A DNA stretch of 64,000 bases from Cryobacterium glucosi (GTDB lineage Bacteria > Actinomycetota > Actinomycetes > Actinomycetales > Microbacteriaceae): positions 124,001 to 188,000 of the forward strand of contig NZ_SOFS01000005.1 in the NCBI RefSeq assembly GCF_004402235.1, in the 5' to 3' direction. The notes under the pieces were generated by a model. It was not told the origin of the DNA, made no database searches, and worked only from the letters and a program-made list of their open reading frames with translations. Each line of letters opens with the position of its first letter. Position 1 is the first letter of the stretch. A program made the position numbers and the translations under genes. Positions 37,072-45,431 of this stretch are shown here, piece by piece.

Positions 37072-38777
37072 TGCAGGGCCTCCTCGTCGGCTCGGTGCGC
37101 CCAGACGGCAAAGGTCTCTGTCTCGCCGCGGTCGGCGAGGAAGCGGAGCACAATGCGTTCGACGTAGTCGGCGATGTCGTCAGCGGTCACCTTGAGGCCG
37201 CGGACGGTTCGGCCGAGACCGGCCTCTTCGCGGTCCTGCGAGGCGAGGCCGCCGCCGAGGTGCACCTGGAAGCCGGGGACCTGACCGCCGTTCCCGTCGG
37301 GGAGGAGCTGGCCCTTGAGCCCGATGTCCGCCGTCTGGATACGGGCGCAGGAGTTCGGGCAGCCGTTGACGTGCAGGCTGATCGGCTGGGGGACGTCGAT
37401 GGACGCGAGCCGCTTCTCGAGCTCGAGCACGGCATCCGTCGCAGACTTCTTGGTCTCGACGATCGCGAGCTTGCAATACTCGATGCCCGTGCAGGCGATC
37501 GTCGACCGGCGGAACAGGCTCGGGCGCGCGGCGAGGCCGATCTCGTCGAGGGCCACGATCAGGGATTCGACGTTCTCCTCCGGGATGTCGAGGAGCACGA
37601 GCTTCTGGTGCGGGGTCGTGCGCAACCGGGTCGAGCCGTTCGCCTCGAGCAGGTCGGCGAGGCTGAGCAGGGTCGGGCCGGAGACGCGGCCGACGAACGG
37701 GGTGACACCGATGTAGTAGCGGCCGTCGGCCTGCTTGTGCACGCCGACGTGGTCGCCTGCGCGGGTGGGCGGCGGGGCGGCCGGGCCGTCGGGCAGCGAT
37801 GAATCGAGGAACTCGTCTTCGAGGATCTGCCGGAACTTCTCGGGTCCCCAGTCGGCGAGCAGGAACTTGAGGCGGGCTTTGTTGCGCAGGCGCCGGTAGC
37901 CGTAATCGCGGAACAGGCTCGCGACGCCGTGCCAGACCTCGGCGACCCGGTCGGGAGTGATGAAGACGCCGAGCCGTTCGGCGAGGCGTGGGGCGGTGGA
38001 AAGGCCGCCGCCGACCCAGAGATCGAAGCCGACGCCGAGTTCGGGGTGCTCGACCGCGACGTAGGAGATGTCGTTGATCTCGTGCACGACGTCCTGGCTG
38101 GGACTTCCGGTGATGGCCGTCTTGAACTTCCGCGGCAGGTTCGCGAGGCTCTCGTCGCCGATGTAGCGTGCGGTGATGTCGGTGATCAGCCCGCTCGGGT
38201 CGATCAGTTCGTCCGCGGCGATGCCGGCGACGGGGGAGCCGAGGATGACGCGGGGTACGTCGCCGCAGGCCTCCGTGGTCTGCAGCCCGACCGCTTCGAG
38301 GCGGGTCCAGATCTCGGGGACGTCCTCGATCCGGATCCAGTGCAGCTGGATGTTCTGCCGGTCGGTGAGGTCGGCGGAGTCGCGGCCGAATTCATGGGAG
38401 ATCTCGCCGATGACCCGGAGCTGGGTGGTCGTGAGCTGGCCGCCGTCGATGCGCACCCGCAACATGAAGTACTTGTCTTCGAGCTCGTGCGGCTCGAGGG
38501 TCGCGGTCTTGCCGCCGTCGATACCGGGCTTCCGCTGCGTGTAGAGGCCCCACCAGCGCATCCGGCCGTGCAGGTCGGTCCCCTCGATCGAATCGAAACC
38601 CTGCTTCGAGTAGATGTTCTCGACTCGCTCGCGGACGCTCAGGCCGCCGTCCTCCTGCTTCCAGGCTTCGTTGCCGTTGAGGGGGGCGGTTCCGTCCACC
38701 TTCCACTGGCCGTTGGGACGGCCGGCCTGGCGGTGGGGCCTGGCCGGCGTGGCCGCTTCGGTCTGGTTCGGTGACAC
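37068..38777 (-). CDS. sir: ferredoxin-dependent sulfite reductase
   Basis: The enzyme reduces sulfite to sulfide with siroheme and [4Fe-4S]. The 569-residue protein has both cluster motifs, ACTGIEYC (CX5C) and NGCPNSC (CX3C), and the Tyr in GLYTQR and Cys in TEACGDVPR that correspond to the crosslinked pair of mycobacterial NirA. The GTG start is chosen because AAGGAGG stands five bases upstream; a longer ATG reading adds only 12 residues without such a site. It is first in the nine-gene sulfur operon, so it also marks the promoter side. A nitrite activity cannot be excluded from sequence. Confidence 0.93.
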   Translation of the reverse strand: MSPNQTEAATPARPHRQAGRPNGQWKVDGTAPLNGNEAWKQEDGGLSVRERVENIYSKQGFDSIEGTDLHGRMRWWGLYTQRKPGIDGGKTATLEPHELEDKYFMLRVRIDGGQLTTTQLRVIGEISHEFGRDSADLTDRQNIQLHWIRIEDVPEIWTRLEAVGLQTTEACGDVPRVILGSPVAGIAADELIDPSGLITDITARYIGDESLANLPRKFKTAITGSPSQDVVHEINDISYVAVEHPELGVGFDLWVGGGLSTAPRLAERLGVFITPDRVAEVWHGVASLFRDYGYRRLRNKARLKFLLADWGPEKFRQILEDEFLDSSLPDGPAAPPPTRAGDHVGVHKQADGRYYIGVTPFVGRVSGPTLLSLADLLEANGSTRLRTTPHQKLVLLDIPEENVESLIVALDEIGLAARPSLFRRSTIACTGIEYCKLAIVETKKSATDAVLELEKRLASIDVPQPISLHVNGCPNSCARIQTADIGLKGQLLPDGNGGQVPGFQVHLGGGLASQDREEAGLGRTVRGLKVTADDIADYVERIVLRFLADRGETETFAVWAHRADEEALQ

Positions 38778-39025
38778 GGGATCCTCCTTCGGCGCCGGCA
38801 CAGCGCGAGCCATAGAGCAGCGTGAGCCGGGGTGCGTTGAAAGAATCTATCGAGAATGAGGTGGAATCACTCGTGTGCGTCGTAACGACCAGTCACGCAC
38901 CGTAGCAGAGCGTCACACGGATGCGTCGGGCGGCATCCGCTCCTATAGTGTCGGTCGTTGCCGTAACGGCCCCTGTCCTGTTCTGGTCCCTGTCCGCTGT
39001 CGGAGGGTGGGCATAGTCTCGCCCC
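38778..39025. promoter_or_regulatory. divergent promoter region of the sulfur operon and the DHFR-like gene
   Basis: A TATA-like palindromic stretch CCTATAGTG at 38942-38950 could serve as -10 for either strand. GGATGC/GCATCC (38919-38924 and 38933-38938) form an inverted repeat beside it. On the minus strand TACGGT (38904-38899) and TAGATT (38849-38844) are further -10 candidates for sir. A leader of 70-160 bases would result. No riboswitch or known regulator site was recognised. Confidence 0.35.
39014..39019 (+). promoter_or_regulatory. -10 box of the DHFR-like gene
   Basis: TAGTCT ends six bases before the ATG; predicts a leaderless transcript. Confidence 0.45.
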
Positions 39026-39580
39026 ATGACCCAGGTGATCTACAACACGGCGACCTCGTTTACCGGCTTCATCGCGGACGAGTCGAATTCGCTGAGCTGG
39101 CTCTTCGCCGTCGACACGGCGGGACTCGAAGACCAGGACCTCTTTCTCGCCGGCATCGGCGTTGTCGTGGAGGGCTCCACGACATACGAGTGGGTGCTGC
39201 GTGAGGAGGAGCTGCTCGCCAATCCGCACAAGTGGCGGGAGTTCTACGGCGACCGGCCCACGTTCGTCTTCACCTCGCGCGACCTGCCAACGCCGGACGG
39301 GGCAGACGTGCGTTTTGTGCGCGGGAACGTCGCTGCGGCACTGCCGGCGATTCTCGCCGCTGCGGGGGAGAAAGACGTGTGGGTGGTCGGTGGGGGCGAC
39401 CTCGCCGGCCAGTTCCTCGATGCCGACGCCCTCGACACGATCATGCTCTCGGTGGCGCCGGTCGCCCTGCCCGGTGCGGCACCGCTGCTGCCCAGGAGGG
39501 TGGAGTCCGACCGCCTCGAGCTCGTGAGTGCGACGGCCCAGGGCCAGTTCGCGATCCTCACCTATCGCGTGCGCCGTTAG
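39026..39580 (+). CDS. dihydrofolate reductase family protein (RibD C-terminal type)
   Basis: The 184-residue protein resembles the YyaP/RibD-C group of NADPH-dependent reductases: N-terminal MTQVIYNTATSFTGFIADES, a central EGSTTYEWVL and the NADPH loop VWVVGGGDLAGQFL. These proteins have a DHFR fold but unclear substrates; the true FolA motifs are absent. It is divergent from the sulfur operon and convergent with the MFS gene. Nothing nearby gives a pathway. Confidence 0.85.
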   Translation: MTQVIYNTATSFTGFIADESNSLSWLFAVDTAGLEDQDLFLAGIGVVVEGSTTYEWVLREEELLANPHKWREFYGDRPTFVFTSRDLPTPDGADVRFVRGNVAAALPAILAAAGEKDVWVVGGGDLAGQFLDADALDTIMLSVAPVALPGAAPLLPRRVESDRLELVSATAQGQFAILTYRVRR

Positions 39581-39648
39581 CCGCGTCTCGCCGGCGCCGC
39601 CACTGTTCCGTGCCGCCGACCGCCGCGTCTGTTTCCGCAGGCCGCACC

Positions 39649-40923
39649 CTAAGCTGCGGGCGCGGGCTGCGAAAACGGGCGCGGTTCCATTTCCCGGAAG
39701 ACCGGGATGCCGAGCGGCAGGAGGGTGACGACCACATAGAGCACGCCGATGATGAAGAAGGAGGCCTGCAGACCGACGGTGTCGGCGCCGATTCCGCCGA
39801 GCAGGGCCCCTGCAGGTACGCCGGCCCAGGCCCCGGCGTTGATCAGCCCGAACACCCGTGCGCGCATGCCCTCGGGTACTCGTTCCAACTCGACCGTGCC
39901 GAGAATCGGGTTGATGGCACCCGCGGCGACGCCGGAGAGGGCTGTCGCCGCGATCAGCCACGGGAAGGGGAGTCCGGCCGCGAACGCGAAGAGAGACGGA
40001 CCACCGGCGAGGGCGAAGCAAACCGAGAACGTGACCCGTCGCGGCAGCCGGTGCGCGAAGAACCCGAAGACGACGGTACCGAGCAGCGCGCCTCCGCCCA
40101 TCACGGCCACGAGTACCCCGAATGCCGCGGCGCCGCCCAGCGAATCGTGGGCGTAGAGCGGAAGCAGGGAGGAGCCGCGGGCGGCGTCGAACACGTTGGT
40201 GACGAGAACCAGGAGCACGACCGCACGCAGGAGCGGATCGCGCGTGACGAACCGGAAACCCTCAGCGAGTGCCGACCAGTAGCCATCGTTTGCCGGGAGC
40301 TCGGCCGCGGCGGGCATCCGCTCGCCGGTGAGGGGACGCGCGACGAACAGCCAGGTGATCATCGCCGAGAGCGCGAAGGTGCCCGCGTTGACGAAGAGGG
40401 CGTTCAGGGGGCCGATGCCGGCGATCAGGATGCCGCCGAGCGGGGCGCCGAGGAGGCGGGCGAGGCGTTCGGCTCCGTCGAGGAACCCGACGGAGCGTTC
40501 GAGACGGACGTGCGCCTCGGCAGAGAACGCGGGCAGCATGACCCGCCGCGCGGTCTGGCCGGGGGTGTCGAGGAGGCCGCTCAGGAAGACCAGGGCGAGC
40601 AGGCCCCAGAACGGGAGTCCGATCGTGAGCGCGAGGACGGGGATGGCGAGAACGGTCACCCCGCTGATCAGGTCGGCGAGGATGCTGGCGCGCCGGTAGC
40701 CGATCCGGTCGACGACGACCCCGCCGAGGGGGCCGCCGATGATGACCGGCGCCGTCGCGAAGAATGCCGCGGTGCCGACCTCGATCCCCGTTCCGCCCGT
40801 CGCGAGCACATAGAACGGAACCGCAAAGAGAGTGACGACGTTCCCGGTCTGAGACACGACGTGCGCCGCGAGCAGTGCGGTGAGAGACCGCAGCGCGCGG
40901 GTGGTCGCGACGGTCTTCGTCAC
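39649..40923 (-). CDS. MFS transporter
   Basis: The 424-residue protein has about 12 hydrophobic segments and the motif-A-like loop VVDRIGYRRASILADL after the second one. It matches the MFS_3/DHA3 type of exporters (macrolide efflux-like). The GTG start overlaps the stop of the ArsR-type gene, so the regulator and pump are made together. Likely role is drug or metabolite efflux under control of that regulator; substrate unknown. Confidence 0.88.
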   Translation of the reverse strand: MTKTVATTRALRSLTALLAAHVVSQTGNVVTLFAVPFYVLATGGTGIEVGTAAFFATAPVIIGGPLGGVVVDRIGYRRASILADLISGVTVLAIPVLALTIGLPFWGLLALVFLSGLLDTPGQTARRVMLPAFSAEAHVRLERSVGFLDGAERLARLLGAPLGGILIAGIGPLNALFVNAGTFALSAMITWLFVARPLTGERMPAAAELPANDGYWSALAEGFRFVTRDPLLRAVVLLVLVTNVFDAARGSSLLPLYAHDSLGGAAAFGVLVAVMGGGALLGTVVFGFFAHRLPRRVTFSVCFALAGGPSLFAFAAGLPFPWLIAATALSGVAAGAINPILGTVELERVPEGMRARVFGLINAGAWAGVPAGALLGGIGADTVGLQASFFIIGVLYVVVTLLPLGIPVFREMEPRPFSQPAPAA

Positions 40924-41501
40924 GGGGTTCGGTAGGCCTGGTACACCAGGCTGACCCGCTCGGAGCCGTCCGCTTCGGTGTGGGCGGCGCTGAGTGCCAG
41001 GAACTTCTCGGTGATGACCTCGAGATCCTTCCGCAGCTCCGCGAGCTCGGCGACCGTGAGGCGCAGCCCTCGGTCGGAACTGGGGGCTGCACGCACCCAG
41101 TCCACGGGAAGAGCGGGCACGTTGTCGAGGTAGTGCGTGAAGTTGGCGGCGTAGATCTGCACGATCGCGCGCTGGAGAGCGGTCGATGCTGCCAGTGCCG
41201 AGGGGTCGCCGAGCAGGTCCGCCGGCTCCCAGGATGTGAGCGCGTGGCTCGACCGCCACCAGCGTTCGCGGCGATCGGTGCCAACGTCCGCGGCCTCCTG
41301 GATCAAACCGATGGACGCGAGTTTGGCCAGGTGGTAGCTCACAGTGCCCGGGGCCTCGTCGACGATGTCGCCGAGCAGGGCGGCGGTCTGGGGGCCGAGC
41401 TCGCGCAGGAGGCCGAGCAGACGCAGCCGGGTCGGGTGAGCCAGGACGCGCATGGATGCTGCGCTCGTGAGGTGTGCGGTACCACCGGTTTCAGGAGACA
41501 T
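40920..41501 (-). CDS. ArsR-type winged-helix transcriptional regulator
   Basis: The 193-residue protein has a winged-helix DNA-binding domain in its first 95 residues (MRVLAHPTRLRLLGLLREL, recognition helix near APGTVSYHLAKLASIGLI) and a helical C-terminal effector domain. There are no cysteine metal sites, so the ligand is probably organic. A 28-bp palindrome overlapping its -35 box suggests repression of its own operon, which includes the MFS pump. Confidence 0.9.
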   Translation of the reverse strand: MSPETGGTAHLTSAASMRVLAHPTRLRLLGLLRELGPQTAALLGDIVDEAPGTVSYHLAKLASIGLIQEAADVGTDRRERWWRSSHALTSWEPADLLGDPSALAASTALQRAIVQIYAANFTHYLDNVPALPVDWVRAAPSSDRGLRLTVAELAELRKDLEVITEKFLALSAAHTEADGSERVSLVYQAYRTP

Positions 41502-41507
41502 GCCGCC

Positions 41508-41536
41508 ACGCTATCTCCACAACAACTATTGCGCAA
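41508..41536 (-). promoter_or_regulatory. promoter of the ArsR-MFS operon
   Basis: On the minus strand -35 TTGCGC (41536-41531), a 17-base spacer and -10 TAGCGT (41513-41508) are followed by exactly six bases and the ATG. The transcript should be leaderless. Confidence 0.65.
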
Positions 41537-41546
41537 TAACTGTTGT
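41519..41546. promoter_or_regulatory. 28-bp palindromic operator
   Basis: ACAACA and TGTTGT flank the perfect inner palindrome ATTGCGCAAT with exact symmetry about 41532/41533. It covers the -35 of the ArsR-MFS operon, as expected for a repressor site bound by a winged-helix dimer. Confidence 0.7.
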
Positions 41547-41590
41547 GTTATTTGTTGGGGACGGGGAGTCGTGCCCTGAGGTGCAGACGG

Positions 41591-42334
41591 TCAGTCGGCG
41601 GAGGCGGAGGCGGCGGTGAGTGCGGTGCGATAGCGGTCGGTGACGACGGCGACGAGAAGCGGGCTCGCCGGCTCGGTGGGGAGGAGCAGGGGCGCCGTGA
41701 CGGCATCCGCTCCTGCCTTCTCGACCAGCCGTTGGAAGAAGCCAGGGGCCAGCAGATAACTGCTCACCACGACCCGACGGCCGGGCCGCAGGATCCGCTC
41801 GATCGTGATGGCGCACGCGAGGCGTGGGCGCGCGGCGGACAGGAAACCGAGGGCGACATGGCGTCCGGCGGCGAGGGACAGCCGCTCGGCGACGACGCGG
41901 CACGCGGCGACTGCGCGGGCGTCGCTCGAGCCCGCGACCGCGAGCACGAGCGAGTCGTCGGCGTGGAGTGCGACCTCGTCGAGTCGTTCGCGGAGGAGCT
42001 CGATGAGGCGGTCGTCGGGTCCGAGCGCCTCGGTCAGGATGACCGAACGCGCGGAGGCCTCGGTTTCGCCGGTCACGGCATCGGTGAGATCGACGTAGAC
42101 GTGGTATCCGGCGGACAGCAGCAACGGGACCACGACGGCCGGCACACCGGCCGGGAGCGTCGCCAGCGTCGAGGGTGCGTCAGGCTGCTGGACGTCGACA
42201 TAGCCGAGGGCGGTGAGGAGCTCGGGTTCCGCCAGGGTCACGGCAGCCATGAGCCCGGCGACGGCCGCCTGCCCGGCCGCGGACGAGGTGCCATGGGCGA
42301 TGCCGACGAGGGCGGGAGTGGTTGAGGCCGTCAC
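41591..42334 (-). CDS. CbiX-type sirohydrochlorin chelatase
   Basis: The 247-residue protein matches the CbiX/SirB family that inserts metal into sirohydrochlorin. Marks: IAHGTSSAAGQAAV with the active-site His, VPLLLSAGYHVYVDL with the second His, and a duplicated half with ALGFLSAARP and VVSSYLLAPGFF. It may complete siroheme for the sulfite reductase 3 kb away, iron being the expected metal. Start GTG 42334 is six bases after CAGAAT; GTG 42349 is possible. Confidence 0.82.
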   Translation of the reverse strand: MTASTTPALVGIAHGTSSAAGQAAVAGLMAAVTLAEPELLTALGYVDVQQPDAPSTLATLPAGVPAVVVPLLLSAGYHVYVDLTDAVTGETEASARSVILTEALGPDDRLIELLRERLDEVALHADDSLVLAVAGSSDARAVAACRVVAERLSLAAGRHVALGFLSAARPRLACAITIERILRPGRRVVVSSYLLAPGFFQRLVEKAGADAVTAPLLLPTEPASPLLVAVVTDRYRTALTAASASAD

Positions 42335-42414
42335 CCCTCTATTCTGCACGCGCAGGCCGTTCGCGTGGCGACCGGTTGCCCGGTTCGGTTCGCTGCTTCC
42401 CTGTCCCGCCCGGT

Positions 42415-42454
42415 CGTGCTCGTCAGTCCGTGCCCGTGCTCGTCAGTCCGTGTC
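42415..42454. repeat. 20-bp tandem repeat spanning a stop codon
   Basis: CGTGCTCGTCAGTCCGTGCC is followed by a copy with one difference. The second copy contains the stop codon of the FAD oxidoreductase gene; the first contains an identical in-phase-looking TCA beyond it. Confidence 0.7.
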
Positions 42455-43855
42455 CGTGGTCGCGGCGGCCCCGGGCCCGAGGGGCCGGTTGCCGACGAAG
42501 ATCCCGCCGGGATCGAGCCTGCGCTTGACGTTCGCGAGGCGCTCGAGCGATTCAGGAGGGAAACTGAAGGTCAGATCCTGGCCGGCGGTGAGGAAGGTCG
42601 GGACGGTCAGGCCGAGGGTGCTCCCCTCGAGCGCCCGGCGGAGCGGACCGAACACGGCCTCCGGGTCGGCGGGCCGCTGTTCCGTGAGGAACGAACCGGC
42701 GCAGGCCAGGAAACGTGCGTCGAGACGGCCGGCGACCGCCGCCGCATCCGCCCCCTGCTCGGCAATGGCACCGCCGAGGGCACGCAGGCCGAGAACGGTC
42801 ACGCCCGCAGGAGTGGCCTCCTGGAAGGCCCGCGCGAGGGCGCCGAGGCCCGCTTCGTCTCCACCGGCGAAGGACGTGATCGCGGCCGTCCACTCGATTG
42901 TGGCGGCCGGTTCGGTCGGTTCGGCCGCGACCTCGGCGAGGTGCCCGATCGTGAACGGCCGGGTCTCGTCGGCGAGCACCGGTGTGCTTGCGAGCAGCGG
43001 TGCGAGGAGGGGCGCGGCGTCCTCAGCGGTTCCGACGAAGACCACCTCGGCGCTCGCGATCGTCTGGCCGCGGAGCGGCGCGGGCACCTGTACGATGTCG
43101 GGCAGATTGGTCAGGCCGAAGAAGATACTCAACTCGGGCGGGGCATCCGCCATGATCGCCGCAACGCTACCGAAGACGGTCCCTGCGGCGGACGCGGGGA
43201 AGACGATCGTTCCGCCGAAGAGGTCGGGAGCCGCATACAGGTCGATCTCGAGCGTGGTCACGATGCCGAACAGCCCGCCGCCGCCGCGCAGCGCCCACAG
43301 CAGTTCCGGATCGCTGTCCGCGGTGACCCGGCGCGGCTCACCGCCTGCATCGACGAGTTCGACCGCACGGATGCTGCGGGCCGCGATCCCGCGCCAGCGG
43401 CTGAACCAGGAGTGACCGCCCCCGAGGACGTGACCTGCGACGCTCACATCGGGATTGGACCCGGCGAGCGCCACGAGCCCGGAACCATCGAGGCGGCTCA
43501 GCAGGGCACCCCAGGACACGCCGGAGCCGACCCTGGCCACGCGTCGTTTCTGATCGATCACGATCTCGTCGAACGCGCTCGTGCGGACGAGGATGCATCC
43601 GGCGAGGTCGCCGCTCGGGCCGTGTCCGCGCGGCTGCACCACCACCCGGTGCCCGTCGGCGCGGGCGGCGGCGAGGATCCGCCGCAGGTCCTCCGGCCCG
43701 GCCGGGTACGCGACGGCGACCGGCCGTTGGTCGATCGCGAGGTTCCAGGGGGCGCGGGCACTGTCCCAGTCATCGTCGTATGCACGGACGAGCCTGCCGT
43801 CCATGGTCTCCGCGAGGTCGGTGAGCGCGCGGTCGGACGGAGATTCAGGTGTCAT
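42443..43855 (-). CDS. FAD-binding oxidoreductase (PCMH/berberine-bridge type)
   Basis: The 470-residue protein has an N-terminal FAD-binding PCMH domain: VVQPRGHGPSGDLAG with a His placed for covalent flavin, RVGSGVSWGALLSRLDGSG and VAGHVLGGGHSWFSRWRG. The C-terminal half is a substrate domain ending LDPGGIFVGNRPLGPG. Such enzymes oxidise sugars, alcohols or alkaloid-like compounds; substrate unknown. Two consecutive ATG codons occur; the second is better spaced from GGAGG. No signal peptide. Confidence 0.87.
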   Translation of the reverse strand: MTPESPSDRALTDLAETMDGRLVRAYDDDWDSARAPWNLAIDQRPVAVAYPAGPEDLRRILAAARADGHRVVVQPRGHGPSGDLAGCILVRTSAFDEIVIDQKRRVARVGSGVSWGALLSRLDGSGLVALAGSNPDVSVAGHVLGGGHSWFSRWRGIAARSIRAVELVDAGGEPRRVTADSDPELLWALRGGGGLFGIVTTLEIDLYAAPDLFGGTIVFPASAAGTVFGSVAAIMADAPPELSIFFGLTNLPDIVQVPAPLRGQTIASAEVVFVGTAEDAAPLLAPLLASTPVLADETRPFTIGHLAEVAAEPTEPAATIEWTAAITSFAGGDEAGLGALARAFQEATPAGVTVLGLRALGGAIAEQGADAAAVAGRLDARFLACAGSFLTEQRPADPEAVFGPLRRALEGSTLGLTVPTFLTAGQDLTFSFPPESLERLANVKRRLDPGGIFVGNRPLGPGAAATTDTD

Positions 43856-43992
43856 CATTCCTCCACAACGAGTCGGAAACGCGTACACGGCCGAGTCTCG
43901 GCCTATCCCGCCTCGCAGCCAACCCCGCGACTGAAACCGCGGCCGACCCGGTGTCGATGGCACGCTCGCGCCCGGAGGCAGGGTCCCGCGCT

Positions 43993-43998
43993 TAGGGT
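43993..43998 (+). promoter_or_regulatory. -10 box of ftsY
   Basis: TAGGGT ends six bases before the ftsY ATG; leaderless transcript predicted. Confidence 0.5.
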
Positions 43999-44004
43999 AG
44001 AGAC

Positions 44005-44880
44005 ATGGCAGAACGCACCCCGTGGTCACTCTCCGGCGCATTGCGCGGCATGTTCGCGAAGAAGACGATCGACGCCGACACCTGGGACGACCTCGAGGAC
44101 GCACTCATCCAGGCCGACTTCGGCCCCCAGATCACCGAGGACATCGTCGCTGACCTGCGCGCCAAGGTCGCCAGGTACCACACGACAGACCCGGCCGACC
44201 TGCAGCGGATGCTGCGCGAAGGCCTCGAGGAACGCCTCTCCCGGCTCGACTCGACCCTCAACCTCAGCGCGCGCCCCGCCGTCGTGCTCGTCGTCGGCGT
44301 GAACGGCGTCGGGAAGACCACCACGATCGGCAAGTTCGCCAAGTTCCTGCGCGTCTATGACCGCAGCGTGCTGATCGGGGCTGCGGACACGTTCCGGGCC
44401 GCCGCTGTCGAGCAGCTCGCCACCTGGGCCGAACGCGCGGGCGCCGAGATCGTGAAGCCGCAGGCCCAGGGCCAGGACCCGGCATCCGTCGCCTTTCAGA
44501 CCGTCGAGCGCGCGATCGCGACCGGCACCGAGATCGTGATCATCGACACAGCCGGCCGCCTGCAGACCAAGGGCGGCCTGATGGACGAGCTGACCAAGAT
44601 CCGTCGCGTCATCGAGAAGCAGACGCCGATCGCCGAGGTGCTGCTCGTGCTCGATGCGACCACCGGCCAGAACGGACTGGCCCAGGCCGAGGCCTTCATC
44701 GAGCACGCCGGGGTCACCGGGCTTGTGCTCACGAAGCTCGACGGGTCCGCCAAGGGCGGATTCGTGCTCGCAGTGCAGGAGAAGACCGGTATTCCGATCA
44801 AGCTCGTCGGCCAGGGCGAGGGCATCAACGACCTCACCGGATTCACCCCGCACGTCTTCGCGCAAAAACTCGTCGGATAG
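44005..44880 (+). CDS. ftsY: signal recognition particle receptor FtsY
   Basis: FtsY docks SRP-ribosome complexes at the membrane. The 291-residue protein is the short form with only the N and G domains: VVGVNGVGKTTTIGKFAKFL (P-loop, about residue 96), AADTFRAAAVEQL, DTAGRLQTK and TKLDGSAKGG. The acidic A domain of enterobacteria is absent. It lies two genes before ffh, its partner GTPase, separated by a DUF2004 gene. Confidence 0.97.
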   Translation: MAERTPWSLSGALRGMFAKKTIDADTWDDLEDALIQADFGPQITEDIVADLRAKVARYHTTDPADLQRMLREGLEERLSRLDSTLNLSARPAVVLVVGVNGVGKTTTIGKFAKFLRVYDRSVLIGAADTFRAAAVEQLATWAERAGAEIVKPQAQGQDPASVAFQTVERAIATGTEIVIIDTAGRLQTKGGLMDELTKIRRVIEKQTPIAEVLLVLDATTGQNGLAQAEAFIEHAGVTGLVLTKLDGSAKGGFVLAVQEKTGIPIKLVGQGEGINDLTGFTPHVFAQKLVG

Positions 44881-44887
44881 GACGACC

Positions 44888-45391
44888 ATGACCATCGAAC
44901 ACGATTTCTTCGGAATCCTCGGCAGCGACGACGAAGGCGAGATCTACTGGTCGGATTCGGCGGAACTGGGCGACCAGGACATCGAGATCGACCTCAGCTC
45001 GCCCGATGAATCCTCGGTTTCCGTCGAGGCGCTCGACATCGCGGCGTTCATGATCAATTCCCTCGAAGACCTCGACTCGCAGGCCCGCGAATCGCTCGTC
45101 GCCGAGCTCAGCGCCGAGGGGTCCGTCACCGCGCTCTACATCAACCAGTGCCTCGAGGAACTCGATGAGGAGGTCATCGACGACGCCCTGATCTGGGACT
45201 CCGGCGACAAGCAGATCGACTTCCTCCGCTCCATCCAGCTGCAGCGGATCGGCTTCCACCCGCACCACATCAAGAACGACGAGCACTTCGCGGTGCTCGA
45301 CTATTCGATCAGCCCCACCGAGACCGACGCCCTGATCGTCGTGACGCTCGACGTGCACGGCGACACGATCGTGATCTCGCTCGACAGCTGA
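44888..45391 (+). CDS. DUF2004 domain protein
   Basis: The 167-residue protein is strongly acidic with no membrane segment. It resembles DUF2004 proteins: MTIEHDFFGIL at the start, an acidic middle and the closing ETDALIVVTLDVHGDTIVISLDS core, cited by its VVTLDVHGD motif. Function is unknown. It lies seven bases after ftsY and 40 before ffh; whether it relates to protein targeting is not known. Confidence 0.75.
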   Translation: MTIEHDFFGILGSDDEGEIYWSDSAELGDQDIEIDLSSPDESSVSVEALDIAAFMINSLEDLDSQARESLVAELSAEGSVTALYINQCLEELDEEVIDDALIWDSGDKQIDFLRSIQLQRIGFHPHHIKNDEHFAVLDYSISPTETDALIVVTLDVHGDTIVISLDS

Positions 45392-45431
45392 GGATTCGAG
45401 ACCGGGCAACACCGGTTAAAGTAGAACCACA

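Noticed and set aside
37929..38774. Plus-strand open frame opposite sulfite reductase
   Set aside because: Sulfite reductase is certain by its cluster motifs; the opposite frame has no start signal and low-complexity composition.
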